Shown: in pieces, positions 45,913 through 54,774 of the stretch
Position numbering within the stretch: the stretch's first letter is position 1
How the letters are laid out: each line of letters opens with the position of its first letter
Origin: an uncultured Eubacteriales bacterium
GTDB taxonomy: Bacteria; Bacillota; Clostridia; Oscillospirales; CAG-272
Length of the DNA: 64,000 nt
Assembly: GCA_934526185.1 (NCBI GenBank)
Contig: CAKTAA010000001.1
Span: forward strand, 1 to 64,000
Direction: 5' to 3'
The notes under the pieces: model-generated
What the model was told of the DNA's origin: nothing
What the model saw: the letters and a program-made list of their open reading frames with translations, nothing else
Databases searched by the model: none
Program-made: the position numbers and the translations under genes

Positions 45913-47190
45913 ATGATGAAGCTGTATACGGACAGGGAAGAGCTGCTTTCCATGCTGCGCAGACGTGCGGCGTCCATTTCCGCCGGAGCCGGTGCGGAGG
46001 TTGAGGAAATTCTCCGTAAGGTACGTGCGGAGGGAGATGCGGCTGTTCGCTTTTATAATAAAAAATTCGATGGGGTGGAAATCGAACAGTATACAATGGA
46101 GCCGTCGCTTGTCGCGTCGCTTGCATCGCAGGCTCCGCGGGATCTGTATCAAACCATGGAGCGCGCGGCGGCAAATATATATGCTTATCACGAAAAGCAA
46201 AAGCAGAGAGGGTATCTTGAGGCGGACGAGAGACGGATTATGGGACAGCTTGTCCGGCCTCTGAACCGTGTGGCGGTATACGTTCCGGGTGGGACGGCGG
46301 CATATCCTTCTTCTGTGCTGATGAATGTGATTCCGGCAAAGGTTGCCGGTGTGAAAGAGATCGTTATGGTGACGCCGCCCAAAAAGGAAGGGCTTCTTCC
46401 GGCGGTCGCGGCGGCAGCGCAGATAGCCGGCGTTACGGAGATTCTGACGGTAGGCGGCGCGCAGGCAATAGCCGCGTGCGCCTATGGAACGGAAAGCATC
46501 AGACGCGTCGACAAAATCGTGGGGCCGGGCAATATTTATGTGGCCATGGCAAAACGCGCTGTATATGGAACGGTGGATATCGACATGGTGGCCGGGCCAA
46601 GTGAGGTCCTGATTGTTGCCGACGAAACGGCGAACCCGACCTATTTGGCAGCGGATCTCCTGAGTCAGGCGGAGCATGACGCACTGGCGTCTGCGGTTCT
46701 GCTGACGACATCGCCGGAAATTGCCCAAGCTGTCCGCAAAGAGGTGAAGCGTCAGATGTCAGCGCTTTCCCGGCAGGAAATTATGGAGGCTTCGGTAGAT
46801 TCATTCGGCGCGATCCTGTGTGTGAAATCGCTTGAGGAAGCCGTTGATATATCAAATGAAATAGCGCCTGAACATCTGGAGCTTGCTGTAAAGGAACCTT
46901 TTGCCCTTCTCGGCAGAATACAGAACGCGGGGTCCATATTTCTTGGAGAATATACGCCGGAGCCTCTCGGAGATTATTTTGCCGGCCCCAACCATGTGCT
47001 GCCGACAAACGGCACCGCGCGCTTCGCATCCCCGCTGTCCGTGGACAGCTTTGTCAAAAAATCGAGCTATCTCTGCTATCGGAGGGAGGCGCTCAGAGAC
47101 GCTGCCGAGGATGTTATTCGCTTTGCCCGCGCTGAGGGGCTGACAGCGCACGCAAACGCCGTAGCGGTGCGATTTCCCGGCGAGGTGTAA
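45913..47190 (+). CDS. hisD: Histidinol dehydrogenase
   Basis: Zinc enzyme performing the last two oxidations to histidine with NAD. The 425 residues match family length. VYVPGGTAAYPSSVLMN, IVGPGNIYVAMAKR, IDMVAGPSEVLIVAD, LLSQAEHD and the catalytic EIAPEHLEL are all present. ATG 45913 (followed by a second ATG) has GGGGAGGA about eight bases upstream. Confidence 0.97.
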   Translation: MMKLYTDREELLSMLRRRAASISAGAGAEVEEILRKVRAEGDAAVRFYNKKFDGVEIEQYTMEPSLVASLASQAPRDLYQTMERAAANIYAYHEKQKQRGYLEADERRIMGQLVRPLNRVAVYVPGGTAAYPSSVLMNVIPAKVAGVKEIVMVTPPKKEGLLPAVAAAAQIAGVTEILTVGGAQAIAACAYGTESIRRVDKIVGPGNIYVAMAKRAVYGTVDIDMVAGPSEVLIVADETANPTYLAADLLSQAEHDALASAVLLTTSPEIAQAVRKEVKRQMSALSRQEIMEASVDSFGAILCVKSLEEAVDISNEIAPEHLELAVKEPFALLGRIQNAGSIFLGEYTPEPLGDYFAGPNHVLPTNGTARFASPLSVDSFVKKSSYLCYRREALRDAAEDVIRFARAEGLTAHANAVAVRFPGEV

Positions 47191-47310
47191 AGAGGCGGAG
47201 TAAAGCTTCATATGCTTGCTGAAAGCTGTCAGTCAACATAGCCCCGCCATATACGAGCGTGTAAATTCTGGGAAAGGGAGCCTTTGCGGTCAAAGGCGCG
47301 GTTATAAAGT

Positions 47311-48393
47311 ATGGAAAACAAATGGATTCCGGAGAGAATACGCCGGCTGGAAGCGTATCAGCCGGCAGAGGGGGCGTGCCGCGTCCGTCTGGATGCGAAC
47401 GAAAGCCCCTTTGCACCGACGGAGGAGATGCGTGACGCCTTTGCCGAAGCGCTGAGGGATGTGCAGTTTCAAAGATATCCGGATCCGTCGGCGGCTGCGC
47501 TGAGGGAAGCTTTTGCCGGCAGATACGGTTTGTCTTCCGACAATGTTGTGGCGGGAAACGGATCGGACGAGCTGATATTTCTGATATGCACCGCTTTTCT
47601 GCTTCCGGGCGACCGTATGGCCGTAACCGCACCGGATTTCAGTATGTATGCCTTTTACGGCAGTCTGGCAGGGGCGGAAATCGTCACCTTTGAAAAGAAT
47701 GATAATCTTTGCATGGATGCTGACAGGCTGACGGCTTTCCTCACAGAAGAGAAAATCAAGCTGGTGATCTTCTCCAACCCCTGCAATCCCACCGGACAGC
47801 TAATGCACCGGGAGGAAGTGCTTTCCGTTGTCCGGCGGACGGACGCATTGGTTGTAGCGGATGAGGCGTATATGGAATTCTGCGGCGAAGGAGAGAGCGT
47901 TCTTCCCTTTTGCGGGGAATATCCTAATCTCATTGTTTTGAAAACGCTGTCTAAGGCCTTCGGATTTGCCGCGGCGCGTTTGGGATTCGCCGTTGGGAAT
48001 ACGGAGCTGGCGGAGGCCGTCAGAAAGGTGAAAAGTCCGTACAATCTGAACGCTGTTTCGCAGAAGCTGGGCGAAATTATGCTCTCCTTTGCCGGTATTG
48101 CGGAGAGCAATATACAAAAGATACGTCAAAGCAAGGCGGCGCTGGAATGCGCGCTGAAAAAAGAGGAGTGCAGGGCGCATTACCGCGTGTATCCGAGTGA
48201 GACAAATTTTGTACTGCTCCGGTTTGCGGATGCGGACGGTTCGGCAGGCGCCGCGCGGGCGGCGGCCATGTTCGGGGCTCTGAAAAGGGACGGCGTTCTC
48301 GTACGGCATATCCTCGGAGACTGCCTGAGAATAACAGCCGGGACGGCACAGGAGAACGAGGCGCTGCTTTGCAGCTTTTTTGCCCATCTGTAA
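47311..48393 (+). CDS. hisC: Histidinol-phosphate aminotransferase
   Basis: PLP-dependent fold-type I aminotransferase converting imidazole-acetol phosphate to histidinol phosphate. The 360 residues include LDANESPFAP near the start, YPDPSAAALREAFA, ISNPCNPTGQ-type text, the Asp of VADEAYMEF and the PLP lysine in TLSKAFGFAAARLGF. The ribosome site is weak (AAAGG about 14 bases upstream), so translation may be low. Confidence 0.95.
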   Translation: MENKWIPERIRRLEAYQPAEGACRVRLDANESPFAPTEEMRDAFAEALRDVQFQRYPDPSAAALREAFAGRYGLSSDNVVAGNGSDELIFLICTAFLLPGDRMAVTAPDFSMYAFYGSLAGAEIVTFEKNDNLCMDADRLTAFLTEEKIKLVIFSNPCNPTGQLMHREEVLSVVRRTDALVVADEAYMEFCGEGESVLPFCGEYPNLIVLKTLSKAFGFAAARLGFAVGNTELAEAVRKVKSPYNLNAVSQKLGEIMLSFAGIAESNIQKIRQSKAALECALKKEECRAHYRVYPSETNFVLLRFADADGSAGAARAAAMFGALKRDGVLVRHILGDCLRITAGTAQENEALLCSFFAHL

Positions 48394-48462
48394 CGGCCGC
48401 GGAAGGTGACAGTGTACCACAGGAAAAATAAATGATGACAGAAAAAGGCGGAGGAGATACAC

Positions 48463-49065
48463 ATGGTTAAAAGATGTGCGGCATTGGAACGAAACACAAA
48501 GGAAACGCAAATCCGCATGGCGCTTGAAATTCCGGAAAGCGGCGCCGGAGGTCTGCAGGGAACGAGCGGAATCGGCTTTTTTGATCACATGCTGAATTCC
48601 TTCGGCGTACATGGCCGATTTAGAATCAGTTTGGAAATGAGCGGTGATCTGCTGGTGGACGGACATCATTCCATAGAAGATACGGGTATTGTGCTCGGTC
48701 GGCTGTTCGGTGAGATTCTCACGGATAAAACGGGACTTGCCAGATTCGGTGAAAGCTATGTTCCAATGGACGAGGCGCTTGCGTTTGCGGCAGTGGATAT
48801 TTCGGGCCGCCCGTATCTGGTGTACGATGCACCGCAGGCGGAATTTCAGTCCGTGCCTATGCTCGGCGCCTATGATGTGCAGATGACAAAGGAATTTTTT
48901 CGGGCTTTGGCAAACGGTGCCGGTATGACACTGCATCTCCGCGTCCTGTACGGCGAGAATGTGCATCACATGACGGAGGCAGTGTTTAAGGCGGCGGCAA
49001 GGGCAATCGCGCAGGCAGGAGCGCTGACCGGCAGCGATCTGCGCAGTACAAAGGGTGTTCTGTAA
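48463..49065 (+). CDS. hisB: Imidazoleglycerol-phosphate dehydratase
   Basis: Manganese-dependent dehydratase, monofunctional form of 200 residues. The His clusters FDHMLNSFGVHG, GHHSIEDTGI, and the later GENVHHMTEAVFKAAARA are the paired metal sites. There is no N-terminal phosphatase domain, so histidinol-phosphate must be dephosphorylated by an enzyme outside this cluster. GGAGGAGATACAC precedes the ATG. Confidence 0.97.
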   Translation: MVKRCAALERNTKETQIRMALEIPESGAGGLQGTSGIGFFDHMLNSFGVHGRFRISLEMSGDLLVDGHHSIEDTGIVLGRLFGEILTDKTGLARFGESYVPMDEALAFAAVDISGRPYLVYDAPQAEFQSVPMLGAYDVQMTKEFFRALANGAGMTLHLRVLYGENVHHMTEAVFKAAARAIAQAGALTGSDLRSTKGVL

Positions 49066-49444
49066 AAATCTGTAATTTTATCGGGCGGCGTGCTGGGTAT
49101 CACAGCCGTGACAAACGGCTGACGTAAGCGCCGGTAAATCGGAAAAATGATGGCTGTGACAGTATGGCGAAGGCGAAAAGCTCAAGTCGGCTCTGACAGA
49201 GGGCTGTCATCAAAGTCTCGGATGCTTATCTTTTGCGCCGGCATGAAAATAATTCGGATACAGGTAAATTATTATAGTGAATAAACAGGAAAACAAGTAC
49301 ATCTCTAAGCACAAAAGCCCCTACCGACGGCTTTTGTGCCGAGCGTTTGTGCGAACACGCACCGATTTCTGAGATGTTTTTATGTTTATTAAATGTCTTC
49401 AATAACGGCAGCGGAGTTGCCGCATTGCAGAAAGGGTTTCGTTT
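49066..49444 (+). other. Structure-rich gap between hisB and hisH
   Basis: 379 bases without a gene. It contains a TCACAGCC/GGCTGTGA inverted pair (about 49098-49169), a TGACAG/CTGTCA hairpin (about 49194-49209), and the large inverted-repeat element at 49280-49390. Such a gap is abnormal inside a biosynthetic operon. Confidence 0.6.
49280..49390. repeat. Large inverted-repeat element within the histidine operon
   Basis: Outer arms AATAAACA (49280-49287) / TGTTTATT (49383-49390) and inner arms ACATCTC (49299-49305) / GAGATGT (49371-49377) enclose two hairpins. The first is GCACAAAAGCC/GGCTTTTGTGC (about 49310-49339); the second is a smaller GTGC/GCAC hairpin. A TTTTTA tract follows the inner right arm. 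It could be a small mobile element, a structured RNA, or an internal terminator. Confidence 0.6.
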
Positions 49445-50074
49445 ATGGGCAAAACCGTAGGGATTGTTGATTATTCTATGGGAAATCTGCACAGTGTGAA
49501 GAACGCGCTTGACTATCTCGGCGTAGAAAGCTTCATTTCAGGCAGAGAGGAGGAGCTGGAGAGCGCAGACGCGCTGATTCTGCCTGGCGTCGGCGCTTTT
49601 CCCGATGCCATGCGCGTACTCCGACGCGGGGAGCTGCCCCGGTTTCTGCGCCGGGAGACAGAGAAAAAGCCGCTGCTCGGAATCTGTCTCGGTATGCAGA
49701 TTCTGTTTGAAAGGGGCTATGAATTTGAGGAATGCAGGGGCCTTGGATTGATAGAGGGAGAGGTTGTGCGCATGCAGCCGGAGCCGGAGAGAGGCGTCCC
49801 GCTGAAAATACCGCATATGGGCTGGAACGACCTGCATCTAAGGGGAGACTGCCCGCTTTTTCGGGGAGTACCGGAGGGAAGCTATGTATACTTTGTACAT
49901 TCCTATCACGCGGTATGCACCAGACCTGAAAATTTGGCGGCCGTGACCTGTTACGGCGGAGATGTGACGGCGGCCGTACAGTGCGGCAATGTATACGGAA
50001 CACAGTTTCACCCGGAAAAGAGCGAGGCTGCGGGACTGCAGATTCTCAGAAATTTCTGTGATCTGGCGGGTTGA
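49445..50074 (+). CDS. hisH: Imidazole glycerol phosphate synthase glutaminase subunit
   Basis: Class-I glutamine amidotransferase that delivers ammonia to HisF. The 209 residues have the nucleophile loop LGICLGMQ (Cys near residue 80) and the catalytic His-Glu in QFHPEKSE. DYSMGNLHSVKNAL at the N-terminus is typical of HisH. AAAGGG lies about nine bases upstream. It begins after the structured gap. Confidence 0.96.
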   Translation: MGKTVGIVDYSMGNLHSVKNALDYLGVESFISGREEELESADALILPGVGAFPDAMRVLRRGELPRFLRRETEKKPLLGICLGMQILFERGYEFEECRGLGLIEGEVVRMQPEPERGVPLKIPHMGWNDLHLRGDCPLFRGVPEGSYVYFVHSYHAVCTRPENLAAVTCYGGDVTAAVQCGNVYGTQFHPEKSEAAGLQILRNFCDLAG

Positions 50075-50136
50075 AATCTGCTGAGTATGGCAGCCGGAAG
50101 CTGTGAAAATATTTTTCTGAAAGGACGAAAACGTCT

Positions 50137-50859
50137 ATGATCATTTTACCGGCAATCGATATATTGGACGGACGCTGCGTGAGGCTTGTCAAGGGTGAAT
50201 ACGGTACGGCGCATCAGGTCGCTGCGGATCCGGAGGAGACAGCACTGCGCTTTGAACAGGAGGGGGCCTCATACCTGCACATGGTGGATCTGAACGGAGC
50301 GGCGGACGGGGCTGCGCGGAATGCAGAAATCTTCTGCCGCGTAGCACAGGCGCTGACGATCCCGGTGGAGCTTGGCGGAGGAATCCGCGATATGCAGACG
50401 GTTTCCTATTATCTGGAACACGGTATCCGCAGGGTAATTTTAGGTTCGGCGGCACTGGCGAGACCGGATTTTGTACGGGAAGCCGTGAAAGCGTTTGGAG
50501 CCGGGATAGCTGTAGGAATCGACGCACGTGACGGCAAGGTCAGCGTAGCCGGATGGACGGAAACCTCGGATACCGATTATTTGACCTTTGCCGGACAAAT
50601 GGAAGCGTGCGGCGTACAGAATTTGATTTTTACGGATATATCGCGCGACGGCACCCTCGCCGGACCGAATCTTGTTCAGCTTGAAGCGCTCAAGCATGCC
50701 GTGTCCATTGATATCACGGCGAGCGGCGGCATAAAGAACACAGAGGATATCCGGGCACTGGCCGAGCTGGATCTGTACGGTGCCATCTGCGGAAAATCTC
50801 TGTACAGCGGCACGCTTACTGTAAAGGATGCGCTTGCCGCAGCGCGGCAGGAAGCCTGA
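50137..50859 (+). CDS. hisA: Phosphoribosylformimino-AICAR phosphate isomerase
   Basis: TIM-barrel isomerase opening the ribose ring of ProFAR. The 240 residues begin LPAIDILDGRCVRLVKG with the catalytic Asp, and carry VELGGGIRD, IFTDISRDGTLAGPN (second catalytic Asp) and ITASGGI phosphate-binding loops. GAAAGGACG lies upstream. It is 62 bases after hisH. Confidence 0.97.
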   Translation: MIILPAIDILDGRCVRLVKGEYGTAHQVAADPEETALRFEQEGASYLHMVDLNGAADGAARNAEIFCRVAQALTIPVELGGGIRDMQTVSYYLEHGIRRVILGSAALARPDFVREAVKAFGAGIAVGIDARDGKVSVAGWTETSDTDYLTFAGQMEACGVQNLIFTDISRDGTLAGPNLVQLEALKHAVSIDITASGGIKNTEDIRALAELDLYGAICGKSLYSGTLTVKDALAAARQEA

Positions 50860-50883
50860 AAAATTGTGTTGTCGGACGGTGTG

Positions 50884-50948
50884 TGACTGAACGCATCAAG
50901 CGTTCAGTCTAAGAGATTTCACGCCGCAAGGTCGTTAAACTCCAATCA
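50884..50948 (+). repeat. Dispersed hairpin repeat, copy B
   Basis: TGACTGAACGC, loop ATCAA, GCGTTCAGTCTAAGAGATTTCACGCCGCAAG. Same architecture as copy A at 1883 and copy C immediately downstream. Confidence 0.65.
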
Positions 50949-50973
50949 GTACAGAGCTTAAAATGAGCGCAAG

Positions 50974-51078
50974 TGACCGAACGGCCATGCCGTTCAGTCT
51001 ACGAGAGTTCGCCTACGGCGAAACGCCTTCCCGATTTAAGCTTTATACAAAATTCAACCGAAGCGCAGCCTGCGCTTC
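50974..51078 (+). repeat. Dispersed hairpin repeat, copy C, with extra hairpin
   Basis: TGACCGAACGGC/GCCGTTCAGTCTACGAGAGTTCG, then CGGCGAAACGCC, as in copy A. A further hairpin GAAGCGCA (51060-51067) / TGCGCTTC (51071-51078) follows, ending about 30 bases before hisF. Confidence 0.65.
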
Positions 51079-51109
51079 GCTATCAGTTTTGCTGGAAAGG
51101 AAGTCATAT

Positions 51110-51868
51110 ATGCTATCCAAACGAATCGTTCCCTGTTTGGACGTCAAGGACGGCAGGGTAGTCAAGGGCGTAAATTTTGTCAACTTAACGGATGCGGGCG
51201 ATCCGGTTGAAACGGCCAAATTCTATAACACGCAGGGAGCGGATGAAATTGTTTTTCTCGATATCACCGCGACGCATGAAAAGAGAAAAACAATTACAGA
51301 TGTGGTGGAACGGACGGCCAGAGAAGTTTTCATGCCGCTGACGGTAGGCGGCGGTATCCGAACGGTTGAGGATTTCCGCGAAATGCTTCTTGCGGGTGCG
51401 GATAAGGTTGCCGTCAATTCCGCGGCTGTCCGCGACAAAAGCATAATAGGCCGTGCGGCTGACAAATTCGGGAGTCAGTGCGTGGTCGTAGCCGTTGACG
51501 CCAAGCGTGCGCCGGACGGCGGCTTTCATGTTTATATAAACGGCGGACGGTTGGATACCGGCATCGACGCGATAGCGTGGGCTGAGGAGGCGGAGAGGCT
51601 GGGGGCGGGAGAAATTCTTCTGACCTCCATGGATGCGGACGGAACGAAAAACGGATATGACCTGGAGCTGACGCGCAGTGTCGCCTCCCGGCTTCGCATA
51701 CCGGTGATTGCCTCGGGCGGCGGCGGCTGCATGGAGCATTTTTACGATGTATTTGCCGACGCCGGAGCGGACGCCGCTCTTGCCGCATCTCTCTTCCACT
51801 ACAGGGAGCTGAGCATAGGAGAGCTTAAGGACTATCTTCACAGGCGCGGCATAGCCGTCCGACGGTAA
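51110..51868 (+). CDS. hisF: Imidazole glycerol phosphate synthase cyclase subunit
   Basis: TIM-barrel synthase forming imidazole glycerol phosphate and AICAR. The 252 residues start [20 protein letters not shown] (catalytic Asp11) and include [31 protein letters not shown] (second catalytic Asp) and IASGGGG. ATG 51110 has AAAGGAAG eight bases upstream; the frame is open further up through the repeat but that part is not family-like. The gap after hisA is filled by two repeat copies. Confidence 0.97.
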   Translation: MLSKRIVPCLDVKDGRVVKGVNFVNLTDAGDPVETAKFYNTQGADEIVFLDITATHEKRKTITDVVERTAREVFMPLTVGGGIRTVEDFREMLLAGADKVAVNSAAVRDKSIIGRAADKFGSQCVVVAVDAKRAPDGGFHVYINGGRLDTGIDAIAWAEEAERLGAGEILLTSMDADGTKNGYDLELTRSVASRLRIPVIASGGGGCMEHFYDVFADAGADAALAASLFHYRELSIGELKDYLHRRGIAVRR

Positions 51869-52030
51869 GCAGCTCTCGATAAAGCACATAAATAAGGTTC
51901 CTGTCCGGCTACGTTCAAAAGTTCTGAACAGGACGGCTCAGCCATATTCTGCACAGCGCTCTGCGCGGTAGTCGGCAAACAGCAAATAGCAGACGGCGAC
52001 ACGGGAAAAAGTGAAAAAGGAGAAAAAGAG

Positions 52031-52360
52031 ATGAAGACAGAGGAAGCGTGGGCAGACAAATTGTTTCAAAAGAATGATTTGGTGCCGGCAATTATCCAAG
52101 AAGCTGAAACCGGAAAGGTGTTGATGCTGGCGTACATGAACAGAGAATCCTTTCTTAGAACACTTGGGACGGGAACAACCTGGTTTTACAGCAGGTCGCG
52201 TCAATCCCTGTGGAATAAGGGAGAGACGAGCGGCCATTTTCAGAAGGTTCATGAAATGTATGCTGACTGTGACGGGGATACGCTGCTTGTTCGGGTGACG
52301 CAGACGGGCGTGGCCTGTCATACCGGAAACCCGACCTGCTTTTTTCAGAAAATTTTGTAA
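52031..52360 (+). CDS. hisI: Phosphoribosyl-AMP cyclohydrolase
   Basis: Zinc hydrolase opening the adenine ring of PR-AMP. The 109 residues are the single-domain form: [33 protein letters not shown], the [10 protein letters not shown] metal Cys region and [24 protein letters not shown] precedes the ATG. It is separate from hisE, unlike the fused form of many bacteria. Confidence 0.97.
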   Translation: MKTEEAWADKLFQKNDLVPAIIQEAETGKVLMLAYMNRESFLRTLGTGTTWFYSRSRQSLWNKGETSGHFQKVHEMYADCDGDTLLVRVTQTGVACHTGNPTCFFQKIL

Positions 52361-52486
52361 TTTTATTTTGAAGCTTCTCTATGTAAGGCGAATGCGGTTC
52401 AAAAAATATGCGGAATAAATGGGGCAAACAGGGTGTACGTTACCAAAACGGACGGAATGCCCTGAATGATAAGAAAGGTTACGGTA

Positions 52487-52834
52487 ATGATAATGAACGG
52501 ACAGATTGACGGAACGGTATTGCAGCGGCTTAACGAGGTAATAGCCGGGCGGAAAGCAAATTTCGAGGAGGGCTCCTATACCTGTTACCTGTTTTCAGCG
52601 GGACTTGACAAAATTCTGAAAAAAGTAGGCGAGGAAGCAGCGGAAACAATTATTGCGGCAAAAAACGGAGACAGGGAAAATCTTACGGGCGAGGTATGCG
52701 ATCTGCTGTATCACCTGCTGGTCATGATGCAGGCGTGTGAACTGCCTCTCGACAACGTCTTCGGTGAATTATCCTGCAGAGCACAGAAAATCGGAAACCT
52801 GAAGGAGCGCAAACAGGTTGATCACAACTCCTGA
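52487..52834 (+). CDS. hisE: Phosphoribosyl-ATP diphosphatase
   Basis: MazG-like all-alpha pyrophosphatase converting PR-ATP to PR-AMP. About 115 residues, with GSYTCYLFSAGLDKILKKVGEEAAETIIAAKNGD, which carries the metal-binding EExxE helix, and DLLYHLLVMM. AAGAAAGG lies about ten bases before ATG 52487; an earlier in-frame ATG at 52466 lacks a site. Last gene of the operon. Confidence 0.95.
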   Translation: MIMNGQIDGTVLQRLNEVIAGRKANFEEGSYTCYLFSAGLDKILKKVGEEAAETIIAAKNGDRENLTGEVCDLLYHLLVMMQACELPLDNVFGELSCRAQKIGNLKERKQVDHNS

Positions 52835-53028
52835 CGGTGAGAAAGCAGGAGAATTTTCATGGCGTATCTGCAAACGATCCCGCGGAAACTCATGCCGTTA
52901 TAATGACAAATTCTCGCTGGGACCGGTATTCTCTCACCGGCGGAAGCAAGGGCAGCGTTCTGATTGGGCAATAAGAGCAGTAATAGATTAGAAAATGATT
53001 AAAATTTTAGCTTTTTGTGCGGAAACAC

Positions 53029-53057
53029 TTGAAAAATTGGAAAAAGAATGCTATACT
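53029..53057 (+). promoter_or_regulatory. Sigma-A promoter of the HU gene
   Basis: TTGAAA (53029-53034), 17-bp spacer, TATACT (53052-53057), about 110 bases before the start. Confidence 0.85.
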
Positions 53058-53168
53058 ACAGCAGAACAGATGTGGTTGCTTTTACCGGAATAAGGCGAAT
53101 TAGCTGCTCGCTTTGTTTGACTGCGGCCATGCGTTACGAAAATTAAAAGATTAAAGAAGGGTGAAAAG

Positions 53169-53444
53169 ATGAATAAGACACAGTTGATCGATGCAGTTGT
53201 GGAAAAAACAGGACTCAAAAAGAAGGAAGCTGATGCAGCGGTTGCGGCGGTTTTCGGTGCGATTGAGGAGACTTTGGCTGCTGGCGAAAAGGTTCAGCTT
53301 GTTGGGTTCGGTACGTTTGAAGTTAAGGAAAGAGCTGAGAGAATGGGTCGCAATCCTTCAACAGGCAAGGAGATCAAGATCCCTGCGTCCAAGCACCCGA
53401 CTTTCTCTGCAGGCAAGGCCCTGAAAGAAAGCGTAAACAAATAA
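53169..53444 (+). CDS. hup: HU family DNA-binding protein
   Basis: Nucleoid protein that bends DNA. The 91 residues are the standard HU length: [24 protein letters not shown], the saddle [20 protein letters not shown], and the DNA-clasping arm [29 protein letters not shown] precedes the ATG. Monocistronic with a strong terminator; HU genes often precede rqcP in Clostridia. Confidence 0.97.
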   Translation: MNKTQLIDAVVEKTGLKKKEADAAVAAVFGAIEETLAAGEKVQLVGFGTFEVKERAERMGRNPSTGKEIKIPASKHPTFSAGKALKESVNK

Positions 53445-53503
53445 GAATCCGTCCGGGGACGGTTTGTGCGCTCTCACACGGTGAGCGGCATATTCAGACA
53501 AAC

Positions 53504-53548
53504 GGAACCGCACCGCTGCAGTCAGAGGGTGCGGTTCCTGCGCTTTTT
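53504..53548 (+). terminator. Intrinsic terminator of the HU gene
   Basis: GGAACCGCACC (53504-53514) pairs with GGTGCGGTTCC (53528-53538), followed by TGCGCTTTTTA. Confidence 0.9.
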
Positions 53549-53843
53549 ATACAAATGTTAAAAAATGAAACAGGCAACCGAATCGTATGAGAGTAGAAAA
53601 GTCAGAATTCTTGAAGTCGGCGGGCTGTTTCTACAGTGAATTCATGTTTTTCGAAGACTTTGGATTCCACTGAGCGGCTGAGTCTGTGAGATCACGACTG
53701 GACACCCGGCGATCCGCGGATGGGCAGCGGCATCCCTGTATAGCGGGAACTGCGGACGAAAGGGGCAGAACGCGCGGCATATTTTCGCTGCAGTCCGGAA
53801 ACATGCGGCATGCCAGTTCCCGAAAGGCGGAAAGGAGATGAAG

Positions 53844-54107
53844 ATGAGATTAGATAAATTTTTGAAGGTTTCCAGAATTATCAAGCGCCGAACCGTTGCC
53901 AACGAGGCCTGCGACGCTTCGCACGTCAAGGTCAATGGCAGAGGCGTCAAGGCATCGTATGACGTCAAAGAGGGTGATGTTATTTCCGTGTCCTTTGGGG
54001 AACGTACGCTGACGGTGCGGGTTCTGAATGTGCTGGAGCATGCGCAGAAAGCAGATGCTTCGTCTATGTACGAGGTGCTTTCAAGCGAAAGCGGCTCCGA
54101 AAATTAA
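53844..54107 (+). CDS. rqcP: S4-domain RNA-binding protein RqcP
   Basis: Ribosome quality-control factor that binds stalled 50S subunits with RqcH during alanine tailing. The 87 residues are a single S4 domain: MRLDKFLKVSRIIKRRTVANEACD, VKVNGRGVKASYDVKEGDVI, then a short acidic tail. Formerly YabO. ATG 53844 is six bases after GGAG; the ATG at 53838 is too close. First gene of rqcP-yabP-yabQ-divIC. Confidence 0.94.
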   Translation: MRLDKFLKVSRIIKRRTVANEACDASHVKVNGRGVKASYDVKEGDVISVSFGERTLTVRVLNVLEHAQKADASSMYEVLSSESGSEN

Positions 54108-54297
54108 AAAATCAAACAGAAAAAGACGCGGGCGGGCGATGCTGTACAAATGGGCGGCTGCGTGATAGAAAACTATACACGAAGAACAAACTTGTCAGGC
54201 GGCAAAGTCATAGGAACCCTTCCTCCTGAATATATTTTAGAGAAAAGAACGCAGAAGCCGGAGTGAATCTGCTTTTTGCTGCGGAGGAGGGAATAAG

Positions 54298-54579
54298 ATG
54301 GCTGATGAAATCCGCCCGCGTCCGGATCATATACTTGTCCTGAGGAATCGAGAGGAGTTGACGGTGACCGGTGTAGAGAACGTCGACAGCTATAATGACA
54401 ATATCATTGAGGCGGTGACGGCGCTTGGCGCCATGACCGTTGAAGGCCGGGAGCTTCATATCACAAAACTTTCGCTGGAGAGCGGCGAAATGCATGTAAC
54501 GGGCAACATCAGCGGTGTGCTGTATGCGATAGAGCCGGAAAAGCCGGAGGGCGGTTTTTTCCGCAGACTTTTTAAATAA
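54298..54579 (+). CDS. yabP: Sporulation protein YabP
   Basis: 93-residue beta-rich protein needed for spore formation, of the YabP/YqfC family. LRNREELTVTGVENVDSYNDNIIEAVTALGAMTVEGRELHITKLSLESGEMHVTGNIS is the family core, and the tail FFRRLF is typical. GGAGGGAATAAG precedes the ATG. It marks the organism as an endospore former. Confidence 0.93.
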   Translation: MADEIRPRPDHILVLRNREELTVTGVENVDSYNDNIIEAVTALGAMTVEGRELHITKLSLESGEMHVTGNISGVLYAIEPEKPEGGFFRRLFK

Positions 54580-54774
54580 GATAAGAATACGGCAGCGCCT
54601 GTGCATTGTGCGGAGCCGCTATAAAGGGAGCTCTCAGTGTGAGATTTCCGTTTGGGCGACTCTGTGCGGTGAATTTTAGGTGGCCCTGTTGTTTTCGGGA
54701 GGCAGGCTCCTCTTGCTGACCCTCTCCGGGCGATGCAGCAGGACGCTCTGCGGAAAGTTTGGCGCAGAAAGGAC

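Noticed and set aside
49299..49377. The 7-bp outer stem and internal hairpins looked like a tRNA cloverleaf
   Set aside because: There is no GGTTCGA-type T-loop, no A-box, and arm lengths do not fit a tRNA.
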